The notes beneath the pieces are model-generated. The model searched no databases and had not been told where the DNA came from. It saw nothing but the letters and a program-made list of their open reading frames with translations. A stretch of DNA of 64,000 nucleotides, from the NCBI RefSeq assembly GCF_017104715.1, contig NZ_JAAGPI010000035.1:26287-90286 (forward strand). Reading direction: 5' to 3'. Made by a program: the position numbers and the translations under genes. The stretch comes from Burkholderia sp. Ac-20365 (GTDB lineage Bacteria; Pseudomonadota; Gammaproteobacteria; Burkholderiales; Burkholderiaceae). Below, one piece after another: positions 42,605 to 51,196 of the stretch (positions within the stretch are counted from its first letter, which is position 1; every line of letters begins with the position of its first letter).

Positions 42605-43140
42605 AGCGTGGCCAGGTCGGGAAACGGCCGCACGGCATCGCGGCCGTCCCAGTTCAGCGACGCGGCGCGGATCATGTCGAACAGCTTGCCTTTGGGCCCC
42701 GCCACTTCCGACAGTTCGATCACCGTGCCCGGATGCTGCTCGGTATCGAAGTACACGAAGCGCCCGTTCTTGCCGACGTTGCCGCTCATCGCAACCGTGA
42801 AGCCCTGTTTCAGCAGACGTTCGAGATCGGCATCGAATGAAGTCGTCCAGTACGCGTTGTGCTGCAAGCCCGTGTGGCCCGACGCGAGAAAGTCGCGATA
42901 CATCGACGGCGCGTCGTTGCGCGTCTGGATCAGTTCGACTTGCAGATCGCCGGAATTCGCCAGCGCCACCGAGTTGTGCACGTCGTAACGTTCGCCGCGA
43001 TAGCGATAGTCCTCGATCGGCACGCGTTCGTTATAGAACCACGGGCCGACGCCGAGCACGCGGCTCCAGTGGTCCATTGCCGCCTCGATATCGCGCACGA
43101 CATAACCGGCCTGGCGGATTTCGCCGAAAAAACGACTCAT
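42601..43140 (-). CDS. VOC-family protein in the RuBisCO-like operon
   Basis: A 179-residue glyoxalase-type protein: IRQAGYVVRDIEAAMDHWSR at the start (core YVVRDIEAAMDHW), PWFYNERVPIEDYRYRG, VELIQTRNDAPSMYRDFL, and a terminal FDTEQHPGTVIELSE metal-binding strand. It overlaps the RuBisCO-like gene by 4 nt and follows the transporter gene. It resembles the VOC subgroup with catechol-dioxygenase/methylmalonyl-CoA epimerase-like folds. Since the operon lacks the usual oxidoisomerase, this protein may supply an isomerase, epimerase or lyase step (inference). Confidence 0.83.
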   Translation of the reverse strand: MSRFFGEIRQAGYVVRDIEAAMDHWSRVLGVGPWFYNERVPIEDYRYRGERYDVHNSVALANSGDLQVELIQTRNDAPSMYRDFLASGHTGLQHNAYWTTSFDADLERLLKQGFTVAMSGNVGKNGRFVYFDTEQHPGTVIELSEVAGPKGKLFDMIRAASLNWDGRDAVRPFPDLATL

Positions 43141-43211
43141 GAAGACACTCCCAATTCCAGAGAAGGGATCGTGAAGAACTGCGTAACGGTTGAAGAACAG
43201 CGGACGGGCGT

Positions 43212-45122
43212 CTACAGGAAGCCGGTCGATATCCACGGAATGAATGCGACGAGAATCAGCCCGATCAGCAGCGCGCTCATGTAGCCGACGATCGGTCGCA
43301 TGCCGGCATCGGGATTGATGCGGCTCACTGCGCACGCCGAGTAGTAGCCGACGCCGAACGGCGGCGAGAAGAGGCCCACGCCCATCGACAGAATCACGAC
43401 GATCGCGTAGTGCACTTCATTGACGCCGGCGGCGCGCGCGATTGGAAACAGCAGCGGGCCGAACAGCACGATCGCGGGAATGCCTTCCAGCACGCTGCCA
43501 AGCACGATGAACACGACGATGGACAGTGCGAGGAAAGCCCACGATCCGCCCGGCAACGCTGTCATCAAGGCAGCGAGATCCTGCGAGAAGCCCGATTGCG
43601 TGAGCGCCCAGGCCATCGCCGTCGCGCAGCCGATGATGAAGATGATCGCGCCCGACAACGTCGCCGCGTCGATCAGCATGCGCGGCAGGCGCGACCACGC
43701 AAAACGCCGGTAGACGAACAGGCCGATCAGCACCGAGTACGCAATGCCGATCGTCGACACTTCCGTCGCCGTTGCAACGCCTTCGACCACGGCGCCGCGA
43801 ATCACGAACGGCAACGCGAGCGCAGGCAACGCGACGACGAACATGCGGCCAATTTCACGCCTGTTGAAGCGCTGCGCGTGGCTCAGGTCTTCCTTGCGAT
43901 AACGCATCCACACCACGAAGCACAGCATCAGCGCGAGCACGAGCGCGGGCAGCATGCCTGCTGTGAAGAGCGCGGAAATCGACAGGCCGGTGACGGAGCC
44001 GATCGTGATCAGCACGATGCTGGGCGGCACGGTTTCCGTCTGCGCGCCTGCTGTCGAGAGCAGCGCGACGAGATCGCCTTCGTCGGCGCCGCGCCGTTTC
44101 ATTTCGGGGAACAGCACGGGGGCGATCGCGGCCATGTCGGCGACCTTCGAACCGGAAATGCCCGACACCAGATACATCGTGCCGATCAGCACGTATGACA
44201 GCCCGCCGCGCACATGACCGACGAGACTCGCGAGAAACTGGATCATCGCGCGCGCCATGCCCGTCATCTCGATCATCAGACCGAGGAACACGAACAGCGG
44301 CACGGCGAGCAGCACGAGATGCGACATGCCTTCGTCCATGCGTCCGACGATGACTTCGAGCGGTGTATCCGTGGTGAGGCTCAGATAGCCGAACGTCGCG
44401 AGCGCAAACGAAAAGCAGATCGGCACGCCAGAGAAAATGCCGATGCCGACCACGCCGACGAAGAAGATCAGCAGGTTCGCCTTGCCGAGATCGGGAAGCG
44501 CGGGCGCGGCCCACCCGATGACGCCTGCGACGATCGTGACGAACACCAGCGCAACGAGCACATCGCGCAGACGGCTCACTTGCGCAAGGCGGATCAAGCC
44601 GACCAGCAGCATCAAACCCGCGCCCACGGGCAGCGCGAACGCGCGCCATGCATCGCTGATCTGCAGGGCAGGCGTGAGAATCACCGTCTCGGCGGCGGCG
44701 AAGTCGTACGCGGGCCACAGCACGAGCGCGAGCAGCGCAACCGACAGCACGATGGCAAGCGTATCGACCAGCGCGCGACGCTGCGGCGAAAGACGGCTCA
44801 CGAACGCCGTCATCCGCATATGCTCGCCGCGCCGCAGCGCGAGCACGGCGCCGAGCATCGACAGCCACAGGAACAGAATGCCCGCCAGTTCGTCCGACCA
44901 CACCAGCGGCTGATGCAGCGCATAGCGGCACACGACGCCCGCCAGCAGCACGACGATTTCGACAGTCAGCAACAGCGCGCACGCACCTTCGACTAACGCG
45001 ATCAACGCCCGGTCGAAGCGCCGCAGCCAGCGCCTTGGCCCGCTCGTGGCGAGCGCTGCGTCGAATTGCGACGCGGCCGCGCCATCCGCGAGCGCTGCGT
45101 GCGGCAGTGCCTGATCCGTCAT
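43212..45122 (-). CDS. TRAP transporter fused small and large permease (DctQM)
   Basis: A 636-residue inner membrane protein. Residues ~30-190 form the DctQ part with four helices (LLLTVEIVVLLAGVVCRYAL; PLVWSDELAGILFLWLSMLG), and the remainder is DctM with about 12 helices (GIGIFSGVPICFSFALATFG; SGSKVADMAAIAPVLFPEM; GVGLFSPPFGVGYY). The start at 45122 has GGGGAG 7-12 nt upstream. It works with the substrate-binding protein encoded 53 nt upstream to import an organic acid with Na+ or H+. Fused QM permeases are a known variant. Confidence 0.9.
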   Translation of the reverse strand: MTDQALPHAALADGAAASQFDAALATSGPRRWLRRFDRALIALVEGACALLLTVEIVVLLAGVVCRYALHQPLVWSDELAGILFLWLSMLGAVLALRRGEHMRMTAFVSRLSPQRRALVDTLAIVLSVALLALVLWPAYDFAAAETVILTPALQISDAWRAFALPVGAGLMLLVGLIRLAQVSRLRDVLVALVFVTIVAGVIGWAAPALPDLGKANLLIFFVGVVGIGIFSGVPICFSFALATFGYLSLTTDTPLEVIVGRMDEGMSHLVLLAVPLFVFLGLMIEMTGMARAMIQFLASLVGHVRGGLSYVLIGTMYLVSGISGSKVADMAAIAPVLFPEMKRRGADEGDLVALLSTAGAQTETVPPSIVLITIGSVTGLSISALFTAGMLPALVLALMLCFVVWMRYRKEDLSHAQRFNRREIGRMFVVALPALALPFVIRGAVVEGVATATEVSTIGIAYSVLIGLFVYRRFAWSRLPRMLIDAATLSGAIIFIIGCATAMAWALTQSGFSQDLAALMTALPGGSWAFLALSIVVFIVLGSVLEGIPAIVLFGPLLFPIARAAGVNEVHYAIVVILSMGVGLFSPPFGVGYYSACAVSRINPDAGMRPIVGYMSALLIGLILVAFIPWISTGFL

Positions 45123-45175
45123 GTCGGTCTCCCCAGTGAGCGATGCGCGCGACGAGCGCGGCGCAGCGCGCCGAT

Positions 45176-46198
45176 TCACGCGAGCTTGCCTGTGTAGCTT
45201 TCCAGCAGCGACCACGCCTCATTGCCGAAGCGGCTTTTCCATTCGGCGTAAAAATTCGCTTGCCGCAAGGCGGTGCGGAACGTGTCGGGTGACGGACGGT
45301 TGATCGACAGGCCCTTGGCTTGCAGATCGGCGACGGCGGCGTCGTTGAGCTTGTGGACGTCGTCGCGCTGGCGCAGCGCGGCCTGGTTGAATGCATCCGC
45401 CGTGATGCCTTGCAGGTCTTTCGGCAGCTTCTGCCACGCACGCTGGTTCAGCACGAACCAGAAGCCGTCCCAGATGTGATTGGTCAGCGAGCAGTACTTC
45501 TGCACTTCATACAGCTTCGCGACCTGCACGATGGGCAGCGGGTTTTCCTGTGCATCGACGATATGCGTCTGCAGCGACGAATAAACCTCGCTGAATTGCA
45601 GACTGGTCGGCGCGGCGCCGAGACCCTTGAACATGTCGATGCTCAGCGGACTCACCGGCACGCGAATCTTCAGGCCACGCATGTCGTTGGCGTTCGCAAT
45701 GGCGCGCGTGCTCGACGTGGTTTCGCGAAAGCCGTTGTCCCACATCTTGTCGAACGATTCGAGGCCGGCTTTCGACATGGCGGCGCGCACGTACGCGCCG
45801 AGCTTGCCGTCCATCGCGCTCCATACCTGCGAGTAATCGTTGAACGCAAAGCCGATCGCATTGATCGCCGCGACGGGCGCGAGCGTCGACACGACGAGCG
45901 CCGACGGCGTGAACATTTCGATGCCGCCGCTGCGCACCTGCGCGAGCATGTCGGTATCGCCGCCGAGCTGGTTGTTCGGGAAGATGCGGATTTCCATGCG
46001 CCCTTTCGACTGCTCTTTCACCTGATCCGCGGCTTCCTTCGCGCGGATGTTGAGCGGATGCGTGAGCGGCAGGTTGTTGCCGTACTTGAACGTGTATTGC
46101 GGCGCAGCGGCACGGACGATGGCGGGAAAACCCAGCGCGCCAGCGACGGGAGCCGCGGCCGCGGCGCGCAGCAGCGAGCGCCTGACGAGATTGGTCAT
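45176..46198 (-). CDS. TRAP transporter substrate-binding protein (DctP)
   Basis: A 340-residue periplasmic protein. The N-terminus LVRRSLLRAAAAAPVAGALG contains a twin-arginine pair, with cleavage expected after VRA near residue 30. Arg179 in MRGLKIRVPVSP occupies the position that binds the carboxylate of the ligand in DctP proteins, so the substrate is an acid. First gene of the operon TRAP/VOC/RuBisCO-like/kinase; acid-sugar uptake is the likely role. A LacI-type regulator is divergent. Confidence 0.9.
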   Translation of the reverse strand: MTNLVRRSLLRAAAAAPVAGALGFPAIVRAAAPQYTFKYGNNLPLTHPLNIRAKEAADQVKEQSKGRMEIRIFPNNQLGGDTDMLAQVRSGGIEMFTPSALVVSTLAPVAAINAIGFAFNDYSQVWSAMDGKLGAYVRAAMSKAGLESFDKMWDNGFRETTSSTRAIANANDMRGLKIRVPVSPLSIDMFKGLGAAPTSLQFSEVYSSLQTHIVDAQENPLPIVQVAKLYEVQKYCSLTNHIWDGFWFVLNQRAWQKLPKDLQGITADAFNQAALRQRDDVHKLNDAAVADLQAKGLSINRPSPDTFRTALRQANFYAEWKSRFGNEAWSLLESYTGKLA

Positions 46199-46273
46199 TC
46201 GAATGTCTCCTTCCTTTGTCCCAAGCAGGATGGTTGTTCGTTATGTATTCGTGTGTCGCCGTGGCATCATGCG

Positions 46274-46289
46274 CCATCAAAAACCATCA
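46274..46289. promoter_or_regulatory. Regulator-binding site candidate, copy 1 (inverted)
   Basis: The 16-mer CCATCAAAAACCATCA reads TGATGGTTTTTGATGG on the minus strand. It matches the second copy at 46395-46410 in 15 of 16 positions and lies 75 bp before the DctP start. Confidence 0.6.
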
Positions 46290-46394
46290 GAATTCGCACG
46301 CGCGCCAGTGACGGTTTTTCGCTACGCTGTGCAGTATGTGCATGATGTTGCTGCAAGACTAGGGACCGACAGTTGCCCTGTCAAACCGGAAAGC

Positions 46395-46410
46395 TGATTG
46401 TTTTTGATGG
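46395..46410. promoter_or_regulatory. Regulator-binding site candidate, copy 2
   Basis: TGATTGTTTTTGATGG lies 21 bp before the LacI-type gene. With copy 1 in inverted orientation about 120 bp away, it could let a LacI-family tetramer or pair of dimers repress both divergent genes. Confidence 0.6.
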
Positions 46411-46431
46411 ATTTTGCCCTCAGGAACCCGC

Positions 46432-47487
46432 ATGGCTGACGCGCCCATTCCTCTCTTTCCGCCTCGCGCGCGGATCGCGGACATCGCTGCTGCGGCGGGC
46501 GTGTCGACGGCGACCGTCGATCGCGTTCTGAACGGCCGTGAAGGCGTGCGGCCGATGACGGCGCGCCGCGTGATGCAGGCAGCCGCGCAGGCAGGCTATG
46601 TGATCGAAGCGCCAACGCCCGAAGCAAAGCCTGCAAAGCCGCTGAAGATCGAATTTCTGGTGCCTGCCGGCACGAACCGCTATCTGCGGATGCTGGGTGA
46701 CTACATCGAGTTCGCGCACAACCAGTGGGCTGCGCAAGGTGTGCGTTGCCGCGTGCATTACGTGGAGAGCTTCAATCCGAGCGAGCTTGCCGCGCGTCTG
46801 CTGCATTATGGTCAGCGCGCGGACGGCGTGGTGTTCATGGCGCTAGAACATCCCGTCGTGCGCGACGCGGTGAATGCGCTCGCCGATCAGAATGTGCCCG
46901 CCATTACGCTGATTTCCGACCTGTCGAATTCGCGGCGGCTCGCGTATGTCGGTATCGACAACCGTTCAGCGGGGCGCACGGCGGCGCTGCTGCTGGGCCG
47001 CTTCATGGGGCCGCGTCCGGCGGGCAAGATCGCGATGCTGGCGGGCAGCCTCAACTATCGCGGGCATGAGGAACGCGAGATCGGCTTTCTGCATCTGATC
47101 GAATCGACGTTCCCGCAAGTGAAGGTGATCGGCCTGCGCGAAGGGCAGGACGACAGCGAGCGCAACTACGTGCAGACGCGCAATCTGATTGCGCAGCATC
47201 CCGATCTGGCGGGCATCTACAACAGCGGCGGCGGCTCGGACGGCGTGGCTCGCGCGATCGTCGAAGCGAAGACCGAGCAGAAGATTCTGTTTGTCGGCCA
47301 TGGGCTGACGCCGGATACGCGCGCGTTGCTGATCGACGGAACGATGGATGCGCTGATCACGCAGACGCCGCAGGCGATGGTCGGCAACTGCCTGAAGATT
47401 TTCCGCAACGTGCATGAAGGGCGCGACGCGCTGGACGGCGTGAAGCCCGTCCAGTTCAGCATCGTGTTGCGCGAGAACCTGCCGTGA
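46432..47487 (+). CDS. LacI-family transcriptional regulator of the RuBisCO-like operon
   Basis: A 351-residue LacI regulator. HTH: RARIADIAAAAGVSTATVDR with VLNGREGVRPMTARRV. The C-terminal periplasmic-binding-like domain has VPAITLISDLSNSRRLAYVG, IDNRSAGRTAALLLGRF and GSLNYRGHEEREIGF. ATG 46432 has AGGA 8 nt upstream. It is divergent from the TRAP/RuBisCO-like operon and probably represses it until the acid sugar or a phosphorylated intermediate binds. It is related to the LacI regulator at 48937-49968 (shared GHEERE and YVGIDNR blocks). Confidence 0.9.
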   Translation: MADAPIPLFPPRARIADIAAAAGVSTATVDRVLNGREGVRPMTARRVMQAAAQAGYVIEAPTPEAKPAKPLKIEFLVPAGTNRYLRMLGDYIEFAHNQWAAQGVRCRVHYVESFNPSELAARLLHYGQRADGVVFMALEHPVVRDAVNALADQNVPAITLISDLSNSRRLAYVGIDNRSAGRTAALLLGRFMGPRPAGKIAMLAGSLNYRGHEEREIGFLHLIESTFPQVKVIGLREGQDDSERNYVQTRNLIAQHPDLAGIYNSGGGSDGVARAIVEAKTEQKILFVGHGLTPDTRALLIDGTMDALITQTPQAMVGNCLKIFRNVHEGRDALDGVKPVQFSIVLRENLP

Positions 47488-47493
47488 AACGCG

Positions 47494-47919
47494 TTACTTC
47501 GCGAACAGCTGGCCGATATCCTTGAAGGCCTTGAATTCGAGCGCATTGCCGCACGGATCGAACAGGAACATGGTGGCCTGCTCGCCGACCTGCCCCTGAA
47601 AGCGGATATACGGTTCGATCACGAACTTCGTGCCGAACGATTTCAAACGCTCCGCCAGCGCTTCCCATTGATCCCATCCCAGCACGACGCCGAAATGCGG
47701 CACGGGCACGTCGTGCCCGTCGACGGGATTGCTGTGCACGCTCTCCTGCGACGCTGTTTTCGGATGCTCGTGAATCACGAGTTGATGGCCGAAGAAATTG
47801 AAGTCGACCCACTGCGCGCTGGAGCGGCCTTCTTCGAGACCGAACACGCGGCCGTAGAAGTCACGCGCGGCGGGCAGGTCATAAACAGGGATGGCCAGAT
47901 GAAAAGGGGAAAGACTCAT
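47494..47919 (-). CDS. VOC-family glyoxalase-like protein
   Basis: A 141-residue VOC protein: PFHLAIPVYDLPAARDFYGR in the first module, DFNFFGHQLVIHEHPK, FGVVLGWDQWEALAERLK, and MFLFDPCGNALEFKAFKD with the metal-binding Glu. ATG 47919 is chosen because GGAG lies 9-12 nt upstream. It is divergent from a LysR regulator 114 bp away that probably controls it. Converges with the LacI-type gene with a 6-nt gap. Substrate unknown. Confidence 0.85.
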   Translation of the reverse strand: MSLSPFHLAIPVYDLPAARDFYGRVFGLEEGRSSAQWVDFNFFGHQLVIHEHPKTASQESVHSNPVDGHDVPVPHFGVVLGWDQWEALAERLKSFGTKFVIEPYIRFQGQVGEQATMFLFDPCGNALEFKAFKDIGQLFAK

Positions 47920-48033
47920 TGGATTTTTCTCCATGTGGGGCGCTCGCATGTCGCACGAATGGCAGATGGTATGCGACGGAATTGAAAAATAAAATCAATA
48001 TATAATTTTGCCAAACACAAATGGAATTGATCA

Positions 48034-48924
48034 ATGATTCGCGAGCTGAAGACGTTGATTGCCGTCGCGCAGGAAGGCACCTTCGCTGCGGCCGGCAACC
48101 GGATCGGGCTGACACAAGCGGCAGTCAGCGCGCAGATGCAGCGGCTCGAAGCGGAAATGGGCTTTGCACTGTTCGACCGTGAAGGACGCACCGCGCGTCT
48201 GAACGCGACCGGCCAGCAGCTTCTCGTTCAGGCGCAGGAAGTCGTCAGGCTTTACAGCAACCTCAGTTCGACAGTTGCGGAAACGACGGCCAGTGTGCGC
48301 GTGAATATCGGCGCGATCGCGTCGGTGCAGCGCACGTGGTTGCCCGACGCGCTGGCGCGCTTTCATGAGCAATGTCCGGGATGTCGCACGCGCGTGCTGC
48401 CCGGTCTGTCGATGGAACTGATTAATCTGGTCGACGCTGGCGAGATCGATATCGCCGCGATCATTCGTCCGCCGTTTTCGTTTCAGAGCGATCTGCGCTG
48501 GACGTCGCTTGCACAGGAGCCGTTCAGGCTGATCGTGCCGCGCGGCGTGAAAGGCAAGGACTGGGCAGAACTGCTCGCGGATCAGCCGTTCATTCGCTAC
48601 GACCGCGCGTCGTTTGGCGGACGGCAAGTGGACCGGTTTTTGCGCCGTATGCACTTCACCGTGCGTGAAGTGTGCGAACTCGACGAACTCGAAGCGATCG
48701 TCAGGCTGGTCGAGAACGGCGTTGGCGTGGCGATCGTGCCGCAAACGGCGACCTACCGGCGCTGGCCTGCGAAAGTGCGTGCCGTCGATCTCGGGCATCA
48801 CACGTTTCATCGCGACATCGGCCTCGTGCATCGCGCGCCGCAGCATTTGAGCGAGCCTGTCAAAACGCTGCTGCAGTTGCTCGAAGCGCAGGCGCGCAAG
48901 AAGCCTGCTGCTGAAGATCGCTGA
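48034..48924 (+). CDS. LysR-family transcriptional regulator
   Basis: A 296-residue LysR regulator. HTH: LKTLIAVAQEGTFAAAGNRI (residues ~5-24) with GLTQAAVSAQMQRLEAEMG; the effector domain starts about residue 90 and includes GEIDIAAIIRPPFSFQ and LVENGVGVAIVPQTATYR. It is divergent from a VOC gene; the 114-bp spacer is AT-rich (AAAAT at 47991-47995 and ATTTT at 48005-48009 form a small inverted repeat), a typical place for LysR binding. Inducer unknown. Confidence 0.88.
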   Translation: MIRELKTLIAVAQEGTFAAAGNRIGLTQAAVSAQMQRLEAEMGFALFDREGRTARLNATGQQLLVQAQEVVRLYSNLSSTVAETTASVRVNIGAIASVQRTWLPDALARFHEQCPGCRTRVLPGLSMELINLVDAGEIDIAAIIRPPFSFQSDLRWTSLAQEPFRLIVPRGVKGKDWAELLADQPFIRYDRASFGGRQVDRFLRRMHFTVREVCELDELEAIVRLVENGVGVAIVPQTATYRRWPAKVRAVDLGHHTFHRDIGLVHRAPQHLSEPVKTLLQLLEAQARKKPAAEDR

Positions 48925-48936
48925 AACGCGCGGCAA

Positions 48937-49968
48937 TCAGGACGCAGGCGGCAGGTTTTCCTGCAGATAGATCGACATCGGCGTTTGCAGCGGCAGAGCT
49001 GAAGGCGCGCCGCGATTGTAATGGCCGAGTATCACTTCCACTGCGCGCACCGCTTCGACAAAAGGACTCTGGTCGAGTACCGCATCCATCACGCCTTCTA
49101 TCAGCAACGCTCTGCTGATCGGCGTCAGTTCGTGACCAATCAGCACGGTCGAATGCTCGCGCTTCAACGCCTTTAGCGCGCGGGCGATGCCTTCATCGCC
49201 GACCGACAGGTTGTAAATACCTCGTAAATCAGGGTACTTTTTGAACGCGTCGCGCGTCAGACGCTCAGTGGATTTTTCGTCTTCGCGGCTTTCGACAGTC
49301 GCCACTACGTCGCACGCGGGAAACTTGCGGCGCATCACCGAGCGGAATGCGGCTTCGCGTTCCTCATGGCCAAGATACGTGCGCAAGCCTGCGATCACGA
49401 TGACCTGGCCGCCATCGCGGCCGAGAAAACGGCCCATCAGTTCGCCCGCCGTTCGCCCCGCGCAGCGGTTGTCGATGCCGACATACGCGAGCCTTCCCGT
49501 GTCAGGCAGATCGCTCGCGAGCGTCACGACAGGAATCTTGCTTGCCACGCGCGAGATCGCGTCGACCACCACGCTGTGCTCATAGGCGACGACGATCATC
49601 GCATCCGCCTTCTGCGAAGCACGATTGATGACCGCCGCCAGCGACTGCGGTTCGAGATCGTCGAAGAAGGTCAGATGACACACCACGCGATGCGTTTCGA
49701 ACGATTTCTGCGCAAGTTCGAAACCCTGCCGCAGCGCAACGTAATACGGCGACGAAGGCTGTTGCGTCAGGATCGCGATGCGCAGCCAGCGCACCGACAC
49801 TTCATCGAGCGCGCGATCCATCTTCAGCTTGCGCGCCCATTCGAGCACGCGCGACTCCTTCTCGCGCGCCACGCCGCCACGTCCGTTCAGCACGCGTTCG
49901 ACGGTCGCATAGCTGACACCTGAGGCCTTCGCGACATCTTCCATCGTCGGCTTTCGTCGGACGTTCAT
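48937..49968 (-). CDS. LacI-family transcriptional regulator (second)
   Basis: A 343-residue LacI regulator: HTH PTMEDVAKASGVSYATVERV with LNGRGGVAREKESRV; ligand domain with VVTLASDLPDTGRLAYVGID, CAGRTAGELMGRFL and RTYLGHEEREAAFRSV. It is divergent from an orphan sugar-type binding protein gene. A TTGAGGA-N4-TCCTCAA palindrome lies 14-31 bp upstream of its start codon and is a good operator candidate. It is a paralogue of the LacI regulator at 46432-47487. Confidence 0.9.
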   Translation of the reverse strand: MNVRRKPTMEDVAKASGVSYATVERVLNGRGGVAREKESRVLEWARKLKMDRALDEVSVRWLRIAILTQQPSSPYYVALRQGFELAQKSFETHRVVCHLTFFDDLEPQSLAAVINRASQKADAMIVVAYEHSVVVDAISRVASKIPVVTLASDLPDTGRLAYVGIDNRCAGRTAGELMGRFLGRDGGQVIVIAGLRTYLGHEEREAAFRSVMRRKFPACDVVATVESREDEKSTERLTRDAFKKYPDLRGIYNLSVGDEGIARALKALKREHSTVLIGHELTPISRALLIEGVMDAVLDQSPFVEAVRAVEVILGHYNRGAPSALPLQTPMSIYLQENLPPAS

Positions 49969-49981
49969 GCGGTTCTCCAGT

Positions 49982-49999
49982 TTGAGGAAATGTCCTCAA
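49982..49999. promoter_or_regulatory. Palindromic operator candidate (TTGAGGA-N4-TCCTCAA)
   Basis: Perfect 7-bp inverted arms (49982-49988 and 49993-49999) with a 4-nt centre, in the 154-bp gap between the LacI regulator and the binding-protein gene. GTTTGAG at 49980-49986 recurs at 50006-50012. Confidence 0.55.
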
Positions 50000-50122
50000 C
50001 AAACCGTTTGAGAGCGGAGATTCGATCAACTAGATTTTATGCACCGGAAGCGAACGGGCGACATCGATAAAGACCCTGCAGCGCATTCCGTCATTCCAAT
50101 CCCATGTCAGGAGACAACCATC

Positions 50123-51178
50123 ATGGACAAGCCCACATTCCGTGCAGCAAGGCGCGCGGCGAAAGGAATTGCAGCCGCGATTGCGGCGCTGACGCTCGTC
50201 GCCGGCTTCACGGCGAACAGCGCGGCCGCCGACGAGCGCTTCGTGATGGTCAGCCACGGCTCGGATTCGAATGTCTGGTGGAACACTGTGAAGAACGGCA
50301 TGCGCGACGCAAGCGAAGATTTCAACGTGCCCGTCGACTACCGCAATCCGCCCACAGGCGACACCGGCGACATGGTGCGCATTCTCGAGCAGGCGGCGGC
50401 GCGCAACTACTCGGGCGTGATCACGACAGTGCCGAACTTCGAGATGATCCAGAAGGGTTTGACGGGCGTGAAGGCGAAGCATATTCCGCTCGTGACGATC
50501 AATGGCGGGCCTGATGCGGGTATGAAGCTCGGCGCGCTGCTGCATATCGGGCAGCCTGAATACGAAGCCGGCAAGGCCGCGGGCGAGCGGGCGAAGGCAG
50601 CGGGCATCCACGACTTTCTGTGCGTGAATCACGGCGCCGATATTCAGGCCTTGTGGGACCGCTGCAAGGGTTTCGCCGATGCACTGGGCGTCGACTACAA
50701 GAAGTCGACGATGGATAGCGGCGAAGACCCCACGGTGATCGAAAGCAAGGTGGCGGCTTATTTGCGGTCGCATCCGGGCACGCAGGCGATTCTCGCGCTC
50801 GGTCCCGATCAGGCGACAGGCGTGCTGCGCGGCGTGAAAGACGCGGGCATGAGCGGCAAGCTCTATGTCGCGACGTTCGATCTTTCGCCCGACATCCTCA
50901 AGTCGATCCAGACTGGGCAGATCGCCTTCGCCATCGATCAGCAGCCGTATCTGCAGGGTTATCTGTCCGTCGCAGCCATGGCGATTGCGATCCGCGACAA
51001 GACCAATGATCCGGCCCGTATCGTCGCGGCCTTGAAGGGCGACGCGAAAGTCGCCGCGCGTCTCGCCAGATACGATCTGAAGCCGGTCTATACGGGATCG
51101 ACGGTCAGTTCCGGGCCGAGCTTCGTCACGAAGGACAACATCGCGCCCGTGCAGAAGTACGCGGGCTCGTACCGCTAA
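50123..51178 (+). CDS. Orphan sugar-type periplasmic substrate-binding protein
   Basis: A 351-residue periplasmic binding protein of the ribose/galactose (type I) class. Signal peptide KGIAAAIAALTLVAGFTANS cleaved after SAAA near residue 33; mature part begins FVMVSHGSDSNVWWNTVKNG, with VTINGGPDAGMK and ILALGPDQATGVLRGVKDAG in the hinge and second domain. AGGAGA lies about 9 nt before ATG 50123. No ATPase or permease is adjacent: the next gene is a desaturase. It may feed a distant transporter or act as a sensor. The divergent LacI regulator probably controls it. Confidence 0.87.
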   Translation: MDKPTFRAARRAAKGIAAAIAALTLVAGFTANSAAADERFVMVSHGSDSNVWWNTVKNGMRDASEDFNVPVDYRNPPTGDTGDMVRILEQAAARNYSGVITTVPNFEMIQKGLTGVKAKHIPLVTINGGPDAGMKLGALLHIGQPEYEAGKAAGERAKAAGIHDFLCVNHGADIQALWDRCKGFADALGVDYKKSTMDSGEDPTVIESKVAAYLRSHPGTQAILALGPDQATGVLRGVKDAGMSGKLYVATFDLSPDILKSIQTGQIAFAIDQQPYLQGYLSVAAMAIAIRDKTNDPARIVAALKGDAKVAARLARYDLKPVYTGSTVSSGPSFVTKDNIAPVQKYAGSYR

Positions 51179-51196
51179 CCGTTCGAGGACAACGCA

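Noticed and set aside
43855..45441. Minus-strand frame of 528 codons
   Set aside because: Alternative frame of the TRAP permease gene; Arg/Ala-rich shadow, while the true frame has clear membrane helices and a ribosome binding site.
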